Shown here: in pieces, positions 1 through 5,276 of the stretch
How positions within the stretch are numbered: the stretch's first letter is position 1
Layout: each line of letters starts with the position of its first letter
NCBI GenBank assembly: GCA_030640865.1
Contig: DAOWIP010000339.1
Span: 1-5,276, forward strand
Length of the DNA: 5,276 nt
Direction of reading: 5' to 3'
From: Sedimentisphaerales bacterium
GTDB taxonomy: Bacteria > Planctomycetota > Phycisphaerae > Sedimentisphaerales > SM23-30
Notes under the pieces: generated by a model
The model's database searches: none
What the model saw: the letters and a program-made list of their open reading frames with translations, nothing else
Told to the model about the DNA's origin: nothing
Translations under genes and position numbers: made by a program

Positions 1-2
1 AT

Positions 3-30
3 TGTTTTTGCGGCGTTTTTCGTACTTTTT
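3..30. repeat. A-tract repeat, copy 1, with three phased tracts
   Basis: TGTTTTTGC-GG-CGTTTTTCG (3-22) is followed by a third tract at 26-30. The T5 tracts start at 5, 16 and 26, 11 and 10 bp apart, the phasing expected of intrinsically curved DNA. It sits just after the stop of the oxidoreductase gene and runs to the window edge, so its full extent is unknown. No terminator hairpin is visible between the stop and the edge. Confidence 0.5.
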
Positions 31-60
31 GCGGTTGCATCAAGTTATGACAAAATGGCA

Positions 61-1515
61 TCAGACCTTCTCCGGCACCTCAAACTCACGTCGGTAGTTC
101 CGCTTCAGATACATATTAGCATAGGAACTGTGTTCACCGGTGAATTTTTCGGTATTCGTATCCATCGTCAGCATCGGCCCCAGAATAGCGGGAGTCGCAT
201 TGAGATCGACCTCGTTGGCTGCCATGTGCTTCATGAACCGCTCGTATGAATCGCCCAGTTCCGAATCGCCCTGGGAAACAGCCTTGATTTCATCGGGGCT
301 TGCCAGATTCCCGATTTGGTAGGAAATATTCCCCATGTGGCACAGGGCGCTGGAGATATGACCTTCGACAATATCGGCATTCAGGTCGCTGACTTTACGG
401 CTTCGTACTGCCCTGATAAAGTTGGCGTGATGGCCCTCACCACCGCTGCCCTTAAACTGTTTAATTCTTTTACCGTTATTATCGTAAATCCATCCGCCGC
501 CGGCGCCGCCGACGAAGTAACCACCTTCACATATAATACATATACCAACCCGTGTGCCGCGATAATTGTCCATACTTCGGCCGGCGCCTTTTTTCATTGG
601 CAGCCCTCGTGTCTCGAAGATCAACGGAGCCGGTTTATAGTCCAGATACGTTACCAGCGTATTGGGTGTATCGGCATCATCCTTATAACCTAACCTGCCG
701 CCGTAACTGAATACCCGCGGAGCCAGCCCCGACTGACCCAGTGCCCAGCGGCACAGGTCCATCTCGTGAATACCCTGATTGCCGACATCACCATTGCCGG
801 TCTCGAAATCCCAATGCCAATCATAATGTAGTCTCTTGCGACGCAACGGCGTCAGGGCCGCCGGTCCACACCATTTGTTATAATCTATCGACGCGGGAAG
901 CGGTTGGGGACCCTTTACCAGGCCGATACTCGCCCTGGGTTTATAGCAGACGCCACGGGCAACTTTGATCTTGCCCAGTTTTCCATCCTGTATGTATTTG
1001 AAGGCTTCAATTAAACCGCCGTCCGCTCGTTTCTGGGTGCCGGTTTGTACAATTCGGTTGTACTTTCTGGCTGCCTCGATCATCTTTCGGCCTTCCCAGA
1101 TATTATGCGAGACCGGCTTCTCGATATAGACATCTTTACCAGCCTGACAGGCCCAGATAGTTACCAGAGAATGCCAGTGATTAGGCGTCGCAGAGCTGAT
1201 CGCGTCGATATCCTTACTTTCCAACAGTTCACGGACATCCGCATAGCCCTTGATGGTTATGCCCTGCTTCTTGAAGTCGTTCACCCGCCTGTCGGTATGA
1301 TCCTGATCCGCATCACATACCGCTACGAGACGCACACCCTTTAGCTTGCTGAAAATGCCACAGTGATTACTGCCCTGGCCGCCGACGCCTACTACCGCAA
1401 AGCGAACATCCTCATTTGCTCCGCGTATAGCGGCATTCGCCATCTTTGGCAGGGTTATAGCCGCACCCGCAACCAGCGTACCCTTCATAAAAGTCCTTCG
1501 TGTAATTCGTTTCAT
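61..1515 (-). CDS. Tat-exported Gfo/Idh/MocA family oxidoreductase
   Basis: This 484-residue protein is a predicted NAD(P)-dependent dehydrogenase of the Gfo/Idh/MocA family, which mostly oxidises or reduces sugars, inositols and their derivatives; the substrate cannot be read from sequence. Residues 6-12 (RRTFMKG) form a twin-arginine motif, followed by a hydrophobic stretch and an Ala-rich cleavage region (about 13-29), so folded export to the periplasm is likely. The Rossmann fold begins at VRFAVVGVGGQG (37-48). The family EKP motif is at 132-134, after ATPNHWH (109-115). GNQGIHEMD (245-253) carries the probable catalytic His250. The C-terminal ending RREFEVPEKV resembles planctomycete paralogues. 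The ATG start is supported by the signal peptide and by an AGGAGA ribosome-binding site 6 nt upstream. The gene stands alone behind its own promoter. Family and Tat assignment are secure; the substrate is unknown. Confidence 0.93.
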   Translation of the reverse strand: MKRITRRTFMKGTLVAGAAITLPKMANAAIRGANEDVRFAVVGVGGQGSNHCGIFSKLKGVRLVAVCDADQDHTDRRVNDFKKQGITIKGYADVRELLESKDIDAISSATPNHWHSLVTIWACQAGKDVYIEKPVSHNIWEGRKMIEAARKYNRIVQTGTQKRADGGLIEAFKYIQDGKLGKIKVARGVCYKPRASIGLVKGPQPLPASIDYNKWCGPAALTPLRRKRLHYDWHWDFETGNGDVGNQGIHEMDLCRWALGQSGLAPRVFSYGGRLGYKDDADTPNTLVTYLDYKPAPLIFETRGLPMKKGAGRSMDNYRGTRVGICIICEGGYFVGGAGGGWIYDNNGKRIKQFKGSGGEGHHANFIRAVRSRKVSDLNADIVEGHISSALCHMGNISYQIGNLASPDEIKAVSQGDSELGDSYERFMKHMAANEVDLNATPAILGPMLTMDTNTEKFTGEHSSYANMYLKRNYRREFEVPEKV

Positions 1516-1550
1516 TTGTAATCTCCTATAATGATAAAATGATTTGACAT
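1512..1550 (-). CDS. Possible 12-codon leader ORF overlapping the oxidoreductase start
   Basis: On the minus strand an ATG at 1550 opens a 12-codon frame, MSNHFIIIGDYK, ending in TGA at 1512-1514. That stop overlaps the oxidoreductase ATG in an ATGA arrangement typical of translational coupling. A purine-rich GAGGAG (1555-1560) lies 4 nt before the leader start, slightly closer than ideal but strong. The frame also contains the ribosome-binding site of the main gene, so ribosomes on the leader could affect its initiation. The peptide has no run of a single amino acid that would suggest classical attenuation. A frame this short can arise by chance, and conservation is untested. Confidence 0.3.
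   Translation of the reverse strand: MSNHFIIIGDYK
1522..1527 (-). promoter_or_regulatory. Ribosome binding site of the oxidoreductase
   Basis: On the minus strand this reads AGGAGA, 6 nt before the ATG at 1515. It is a near-consensus Shine-Dalgarno sequence and fixes the start at the residue that gives a complete Tat signal peptide. It lies inside the possible leader ORF at 1512-1550. Confidence 0.8.
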
Positions 1551-1633
1551 CTCACTCCTCAACTGACTATGAGGCTAAAAACAATATTCGGTGGGAATCA
1601 GTGTTTCGTTAGCAATATATTCAATAAGCGGTT

Positions 1634-1662
1634 ATTATATATTAAACCTTTGTACATTGCAA
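1634..1662 (-). promoter_or_regulatory. Predicted sigma70-type promoter of the oxidoreductase
   Basis: On the minus strand there is a -35 element TTGCAA (1657-1662, four of six consensus positions), a 17-nt spacer, and a perfect TATAAT -10 box (1634-1639). Transcription would start near 1627, leaving a leader of about 110 nt before the ATG at 1515. The surroundings are AT-rich, which raises the chance of accidental matches, but the spacing and location upstream of a lone gene support it. Confidence 0.6.
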
Positions 1663-1688
1663 AGAATTATCGGTAGCAAATCAAAAAG

Positions 1689-1704
1689 TTGACGCCAGCG
1701 TCAA
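1689..1704. promoter_or_regulatory. Palindrome TTGACGC-CA-GCGTCAA, operator-like
   Basis: Two perfect 7-bp arms, TTGACGC and GCGTCAA, are separated by 2 bp. The centre lies about 70 bp upstream of the predicted transcription start of the oxidoreductase, a position typical of an upstream activator site. A 2-nt loop makes an RNA hairpin unlikely, so a dimeric DNA-binding protein is the better explanation. The regulator is unknown and not encoded in the window. Confidence 0.45.
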
Positions 1705-1739
1705 AAGTCCTTTGCACCCTTATTTTGGAGCGTGGGGAC

Positions 1740-1759
1740 TGTTTTTGCAACGTTTTTCG
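1740..1759. repeat. A-tract repeat, copy 2
   Basis: The sequence TGTTTTTGC-AA-CGTTTTTCG matches 18 of 20 positions with 3-22, differing only in the central dinucleotide. The two T5 tracts start 11 bp apart (1742, 1753), close to one helical turn, so they should add to a DNA bend. It lies between the methyltransferase end and the oxidoreductase promoter. Confidence 0.55.
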
Positions 1760-1768
1760 GCTGGGTGG

Positions 1769-1793
1769 CACCTTTCTGTATTTCAGAGAGGTG
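1769..1793. repeat. Stem-loop downstream of the methyltransferase gene
   Basis: The arms CACCTTTCTG (1769-1778) and CAGAGAGGTG (1784-1793) pair at 9 of 10 positions around a 5-nt loop. The structure lies about 37 nt after the methyltransferase stop. On the minus strand it is followed by CCACCCAGCC, not a U-run, so it is not a canonical intrinsic terminator. It could be a 3' RNA stabiliser, a factor-assisted terminator or part of a dispersed intergenic repeat. Confidence 0.5.
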
Positions 1794-1829
1794 TTCTTGT
1801 ATCCGCCGTCGGCATTGAACCCAGTAAAA

Positions 1830-2633
1830 TCATTTTAACTGACCACTAGCGCGAATCAGGAATCCGTTGGCCCGTATCGATCTTAAGAACCCGCTTTTAA
1901 GCTGTCCGTCCCGGCGGTTGTTCAGTGCCAATATTTCACTGACGGTGAAGCCTGCTTCACTCAGCAGTCCTGTTATTTCAGTCTCGGTGAAAACATGCAC
2001 GTACATTCCCTTGATCCCGCGATAGTTACTCAGAAATTTATCTCCCCGCTCGACCAGTCCCAGCATTGATTTGATAAAGTTACTCAATAAAAACACCCGC
2101 CCCTCATGACGCTGGATATTGAACCCCCTGTTATGCACGTGCAGCGCTAACCGCCCGTTCGGCTTGAGCAACTGCCGCACTGAACGGAGAAATCGCAAAC
2201 GGTTCTCCCTGCCGCAGATCAGACCGATCGTACTGAACATACATAACGCATAATCGAAACTGCCGGGCAAAAGCTCATCATTTTGTTCGCGCGAGGACAG
2301 TGGTAATTGGCAGATGTCGGCTTTTATCAATTGGGCCGTCAACTGTTCGCGTAGCAGTTTAGCCTGGGCTTCGGCCAACATGTGTTTCGACAAATCGACG
2401 CCCGTAACCCTAAAACCACGCCGCGCAAATCGCACAAGCAAGCGGCCCGTTCCGCAACCCAGGTCTATCAGATGCCCTGGTTCCACGAACCATTGGTCAA
2501 GCACTGCACTATCGTACGCAAACAGATTCTGCCCCGCAAAATAACCGTCATACCCCCGTGCCACTCGCGGATCGGAAATATAACATCGCGTCGATTTATG
2601 GATAGCTGATTTCGCCGCGTCTGTCGCTCCCAT
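1830..2633 (-). CDS. Class I SAM-dependent methyltransferase
   Basis: This 267-residue protein is a complete Rossmann-like methyltransferase, probably cytosolic, that would transfer a methyl group from S-adenosylmethionine to an unidentified acceptor. The SAM-binding motif I is LIDLGCGTG (55-63). The motif II acidic residue is Asp80 in VTGVDLS, and the motif III acidic residue is Asp106 in KADICQLPL. GSFDYALCMFSTIG (124-137) follows as motif IV, and the post-motif strand LLKPNGRLALHVHN (155-168) is clear. The N-terminal YDGYFAGQNLFAYDSAVLDQWF resembles the cap preceding motif I in small-molecule methyltransferases of the Methyltransf_11/25 type. It begins 13 bp after the nadB stop with only a weak Shine-Dalgarno (AGTAGG), suggesting expression from the nadB transcript. 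The substrate cannot be inferred, and no link to NAD chemistry is established. Confidence 0.88.
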   Translation of the reverse strand: MGATDAAKSAIHKSTRCYISDPRVARGYDGYFAGQNLFAYDSAVLDQWFVEPGHLIDLGCGTGRLLVRFARRGFRVTGVDLSKHMLAEAQAKLLREQLTAQLIKADICQLPLSSREQNDELLPGSFDYALCMFSTIGLICGRENRLRFLRSVRQLLKPNGRLALHVHNRGFNIQRHEGRVFLLSNFIKSMLGLVERGDKFLSNYRGIKGMYVHVFTETEITGLLSEAGFTVSEILALNNRRDGQLKSGFLRSIRANGFLIRASGQLK

Positions 2634-2646
2634 ACATCAAGCCTAC

Positions 2647-4275
2647 TTACCCCACCTCGATGTGATGCTGAAAATGTTCATCATCTCTCTTGGGAAAATC
2701 GCTGCGATAGTGGACACCCCGGCTTTCCCGTCTTTGCAGTGCGCTCTTGGCGATCAATCTGGATACCGTTAGCATATTCTGACATTGCCAGTCTGCTGGA
2801 GTATCAAAGACCTTGTCCATCACGTACCGCCGCCAGAAATCGATTATTTCTATTGTCTCTTCCAGTCTTTGTCCCTGCCGCTCGATGCCCACATTACGCC
2901 ACATCACCGACCGTAGCGAATTCGTAACATCGGGAATATCGAGTTGGGTCCGCTCTGAATCGGCGATCTCGTACACAATACGCCGCCGCTCTACTTCGCC
3001 GTGATTGGCGGCTATGTCCCGTGCCGCCGCCGCACCACAGATATGACCGAACACCAACCCTTCCAACAGCGAATTACTGGCCAGCCGATTGCCGCCGTGC
3101 AGTCCGGTGGCCGCCGCCTCGCCGCAACAGGACAGATGTTCGATATTCGTCTGTCCGTTAATATCCACTTTTACCCCGCCCACCATATAGTGGGCGCTCG
3201 GCCGTACCGGGATCAGGTCCTTTGCCACGTCAATATCAAACGATTTGCACAAGCTGCTGATTGTCGGGAACCGTGTGTGAAAAAATTTCTGGTCCAGATG
3301 TCGCACATCGAGGTAGGCATTGGTCGTTTCCTCGCGGGCCATAAAATCGAAGATTGCCCGACTGACTACGTCCCGCGGCGCCAGTTCCGCCTGTTTGTGA
3401 TAATCCGGCATAAACCGTTTTCCCTTGGCATCGACCAGGTACGCTCCGGCCCCGCGGAGTGCCTCGGTAACCAGTTTTCGTTCGGCCCCGGCTATATAAA
3501 GCGTGGTGGGGTGAAACTGCATAAACTCCAGATCAGTCAGCACCGCCCCGGCTCGGTACGCCATTGCCAACCCGTCCGCGGTGGCTCCCACCGGATTGGT
3601 CGTTTCGCGCCATATCTGCCCCGCCCCACCGGCAGCGAGAATAGTCCGCCTCGACCAGATACACTGAAAGCCATGTTTAGGATGATGGCACAGTACCCCA
3701 AGGCAGGTTCCATCTTCCGTAAGCAGATCAATACAAAAACAATCCTCAAATACCTTTATTGCTGTGTTGTTACGCACCTGTTCGGTCAGACACTCCGATA
3801 TTGCCCGGCCCGTCGCGTCGCCCAGGGCATGTACCACCCTCGCCCGTCCGTGTCCGCCTTCCCGACCAGTGGCAATTTTATTACCGTTCATATCAAAGGG
3901 TGCCGACCACCGCTGTAATTGTTCGATCTGGGCCGGCCCGCCTCTGACCACTAATTCCACTACCTCTTTATCGCATAAGCCACAGCCGGTATTGAGGGTA
4001 TCGCTGATATGCGATTCGAATGTGTCATCCTCATCCAATACCACCGCGATCCCACCTTGTGCGTGATATGTATTACTTTCGGTCAGCTTATCCTTGACCA
4101 GCACCAAAACCGATCCGGCGTCGGCAGCCTCGAGCGCCGCCCGCAGACCCGCCACGCCTCCACCGATGATCAGGCAGTCAGTATATAAATGGCCCAGTAC
4201 CCGCGTGTCCATACGGGCCAGATAACGACGTGTTTCAATGGCGGTTCGTATCATAATAGCTAACGCGTGGGTCAA
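2647..4275 (-). CDS. nadB: L-aspartate oxidase (quinolinate synthase subunit B)
   Basis: NadB is an FAD enzyme oxidising L-aspartate to iminoaspartate, which NadA condenses to quinolinate in de novo NAD synthesis; fumarate or oxygen reoxidises the flavin. The length (542 residues) matches the family (about 540). Visible motifs are the FAD-binding DCLIIGGGVAG (33-43), SNTYHAQGGIA (67-77), REGGH (138-142), ILAAGGAGQIW (212-222), EFMQFHPT (250-257), TEALRGAGAYL (270-280), PVRPSAHYMVGGV (356-368), GLHGGNRLASNSLLEGLVFG (391-410) and the C-terminal RRESRGVHYRSDFP (515-527). Glu139 of REGGH separates NadB from succinate dehydrogenase flavoproteins. Residue 143 is Gly where Ser is usual. The start is uncertain: the longest frame uses TTG at 4275, inside a hairpin, while ATG at 4254 (535 residues) fits homologues beginning near ETRRYL better, though neither has a strong ribosome-binding site. 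nadA and nadC are not in the window. Identity is very secure. Confidence 0.96.
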   Translation of the reverse strand: MTHALAIMIRTAIETRRYLARMDTRVLGHLYTDCLIIGGGVAGLRAALEAADAGSVLVLVKDKLTESNTYHAQGGIAVVLDEDDTFESHISDTLNTGCGLCDKEVVELVVRGGPAQIEQLQRWSAPFDMNGNKIATGREGGHGRARVVHALGDATGRAISECLTEQVRNNTAIKVFEDCFCIDLLTEDGTCLGVLCHHPKHGFQCIWSRRTILAAGGAGQIWRETTNPVGATADGLAMAYRAGAVLTDLEFMQFHPTTLYIAGAERKLVTEALRGAGAYLVDAKGKRFMPDYHKQAELAPRDVVSRAIFDFMAREETTNAYLDVRHLDQKFFHTRFPTISSLCKSFDIDVAKDLIPVRPSAHYMVGGVKVDINGQTNIEHLSCCGEAAATGLHGGNRLASNSLLEGLVFGHICGAAAARDIAANHGEVERRRIVYEIADSERTQLDIPDVTNSLRSVMWRNVGIERQGQRLEETIEIIDFWRRYVMDKVFDTPADWQCQNMLTVSRLIAKSALQRRESRGVHYRSDFPKRDDEHFQHHIEVG

Positions 4276-4283
4276 AGACCCAC
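4267..4283. promoter_or_regulatory. Perfect hairpin at the nadB start
   Basis: GTGGGTC (4267-4273) and GACCCAC (4277-4283) pair perfectly around a 3-nt loop. In the nadB mRNA the hairpin covers the possible TTG start at 4275 and part of the only Shine-Dalgarno-like stretch (AGGGTGGG, 4279-4286). If the ATG at 4254 is used, it ends 12 nt before that codon. No U-run follows on the minus strand, so it is not a terminator for upstream transcription. Confidence 0.5.
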
Positions 4284-4284
4284 C

Positions 4285-4545
4285 CTAATATGTTTTTTCA
4301 GGAGTTGCCAATAGTAATTCATTGTAAAAACAGCCTGTTAAAGCGTATGTTCCATTCTCACTGGGGTCCCAATAATAGTAAGGAGCTTTTATTTTATATT
4401 CATCTGGATCATATGGTATGGAATAAACATTAAGCTTGGTTATGAGGATAACATCATTACAGGCAAATGAAAAGCGATTTCCCCCGCCGCAAAATGTATA
4501 AAAAATTCTAACCGCTAATGAGCGTAGATACGAAATTTTAACATT
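4285..4545 (-). pseudogene. Start-less coding remnant upstream of nadB
   Basis: An 86-codon open frame ends in TAG at 4285-4287 and is closed upstream by TAA at 4546-4548. It contains no ATG or GTG, and its only TTG is seven codons before the stop. Despite this, roughly the last 60 codons read like real protein: a stretch with FSFACNDVILITKL, then YSIPYDPDEYKIKAPYYYWD and ENGTYALTGCFYNELLL. It is rich in aromatic, Gly and Asn residues, as in secreted or surface proteins. The DNA is visibly more AT-rich than nadB. I do not recognise the family. The most likely explanation is the 3' end of a gene whose 5' part has been deleted; a frameshift near the G5 run (4491-4495) or chance are alternatives. 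It ends 9 bp before the TTG of nadB. Confidence 0.45.
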
Positions 4546-4585
4546 TTATGGTGCGATTTGCTTCATCGATAAATATCTATATTTT

Positions 4586-5200
4586 TTAATCCACGCCTAT
4601 GGCGAACTGGGAGCAGGTTTTTATTTTTTTGACATGAAGGTTATTTTTTTTGCTATTGATGCGGGTGGGCAATTTGAGCCAGGATTCGGATGATTCATTA
4701 TACTGATAAACAGTAAGTTCCGCCTCGGATAGGTTCATTCTTTTGAGATCATCTTCGTTGTATTCAAAGGTAAGATCAGCGGAAAACAAGCACTCTTCCA
4801 GGCCGGTGATTTCCCAGTAGTAGGGCAGATAATCAACATCGAGTCCGTCGGGAGCGTGAAAATATTTACTGACATAGATTTTGCCGACGTCGCGGCAGGA
4901 AGTAACATCGACAGTTAAATCGTAACCCTTAAACTCGAACGGCTGGAGGTAATCGGGATTAACGGTGCGGAATGAATACTCATCGCTGAGGACTATAAGC
5001 TTGGCATAGCGGGGCCCCTTGACGGTTCTGATGACATAGACATGGCCCACGATACAGGGCGCAAGACCGCGATAATCTTTGGACAAATCGGCTTCCATCA
5101 CGGAGTCAAAGCCAACCAGCCCGGCATCGTAAAAACCATTCTGATGTTTACGGGTGCTATAATATTTGTTAAACCTAAGGACGCCCCCGCTCTTCACCAA
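4586..5200 (-). CDS. C-terminal part of a probable surface or secreted protein
   Basis: This frame of 204 codons from the first usable start (TTG at 5200, or GTG at 5197) has no recognised enzymatic motif. Residues about 54-72 (VYVIRTVKGPRYAKLIVLS) and 107-132 (GKIYVSKYF to YYWEITG) look like beta strands. The C-terminal FSADLTFEYNEDDL...AELTVYQYNESSESWLKL (139-177) and FAIG ending resemble the small beta-sandwich found at the ends of many bacterial surface proteins. No signal peptide is present, and protein-like sequence (LSDGIIAKHVNDIT) continues in frame for 17 codons above the TTG to a TGA at 5252-5254. The protein is therefore probably truncated or interrupted rather than complete. No convincing ribosome-binding site precedes the start. 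Function is unknown; the surface-protein idea rests on pattern resemblance only. Confidence 0.55.
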   Translation of the reverse strand: MVKSGGVLRFNKYYSTRKHQNGFYDAGLVGFDSVMEADLSKDYRGLAPCIVGHVYVIRTVKGPRYAKLIVLSDEYSFRTVNPDYLQPFEFKGYDLTVDVTSCRDVGKIYVSKYFHAPDGLDVDYLPYYWEITGLEECLFSADLTFEYNEDDLKRMNLSEAELTVYQYNESSESWLKLPTRINSKKNNLHVKKIKTCSQFAIGVD

Positions 5201-5276
5201 AGTGATATCATTAACGTGTTTAGCAATAATACCATCGGATAAACGCAGACCTCAGACGATAGTATTATCGTGTTTC
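5201..5276 (-). pseudogene. Upstream continuation of the surface-protein frame, interrupted by TGA
   Basis: The frame of the downstream CDS continues here as GLRLSDGIIAKHVNDIT directly into its TTG. TGA at 5252-5254 interrupts it, and the same frame is open again from there to the window edge (KHDNTIV). A single C-to-T change of CGA to TGA would explain a broken longer gene. Alternatively, two unrelated genes meet here. The window ends too soon to decide. Confidence 0.35.

Larger units (their letters stand above)
1516..1829. other. 314-bp intergenic region
   Basis: This gap separates the methyltransferase stop from the oxidoreductase start, both on the minus strand. From high to low coordinates it holds the 1769-1793 stem-loop, the phased A-tracts (1740-1759), a weaker separated inverted repeat AGTCC/GGACT (1706-1710 and 1736-1740), the TTGACGC palindrome, the predicted promoter and the leader ORF with two ribosome-binding-like sites. 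I see no tRNA, no long ORF and no transposase fragment. Confidence 0.7.

Noticed and set aside
1769..1793. Stem-loop as a rho-independent terminator for the methyltransferase
   Set aside because: No U-tract follows on the minus strand, so it is recorded only as a stem-loop.
3001..3918. Open frame of 305 codons on the plus strand
   Set aside because: It lies wholly antisense to nadB, and its translation shows no recognisable domain. It is a shadow of a GC-rich coding region.
4267..4298. Hairpin followed by TTTTTT on the plus strand as an intrinsic terminator
   Set aside because: The T-run starts 9 nt after the stem rather than immediately, and no plus-strand gene leads into it.
4288..4312. 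Possible nadB promoter TTGGCA-N15-TATTAG on the minus strand
   Set aside because: The spacer is short and the -10 weak, and the AT-rich background makes such matches common.
4285..5200. The start-less frame and the surface-protein frame as parts of one frameshifted gene
   Set aside because: The upstream frame ends in TAA after a natural-looking C-terminal beta-sandwich, and about 40 bp of non-coding-like sequence separates the two. They do not read as a continuous domain.

Overview
The window looks like chromosomal DNA from a bacterium of the Planctomycetota, probably the Phycisphaerae. This is inferred from two protein styles: a Tat-exported Gfo/Idh/MocA oxidoreductase, a family greatly expanded in that phylum, and an L-aspartate oxidase with an extended 'ETRRYL' N-terminus. 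No 16S rRNA or other marker is present, so the taxonomy is tentative. Every supported gene lies on the minus strand, so transcription runs from high to low coordinates.

Layout from upstream (right) to downstream (left). (i) 5276-4586: the C-terminal part of a probable secreted or surface protein. Its reading frame continues as protein-like sequence above the first usable start codon, up to an in-frame TGA, so the gene may be broken. (ii) 4545-4285: an AT-rich, protein-like frame with no start codon, probably the tail of a decayed gene. (iii) 4275-2647: nadB, the first enzyme of de novo NAD synthesis, with a perfect hairpin over its start region. (iv) 2633-1830: a class I SAM-dependent methyltransferase 13 bp after nadB, very likely co-transcribed. 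(v) 1829-1516: a 314-bp intergenic region. It holds a stem-loop and phased A-tracts after the methyltransferase, then a palindrome, a good sigma70-type promoter and a possible 12-codon leader ORF before the next gene. (vi) 1515-61: the exported oxidoreductase, followed by a second copy of the A-tract motif at the window edge.

The genes do not form an obvious single pathway. nadB plus the methyltransferase is one unit. The oxidoreductase appears to be a separate transcription unit with its own promoter and probably acts on sugars or sugar derivatives in the periplasm. The right-hand third looks like an eroding accessory region. I see no CRISPR array, tRNA, rRNA, transposase or recognisable defence system, and no clear evidence of a novel multi-gene system. 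The most unusual signals are the decayed or interrupted frames upstream of nadB, the hairpin at the nadB start, and the architecture upstream of the oxidoreductase.
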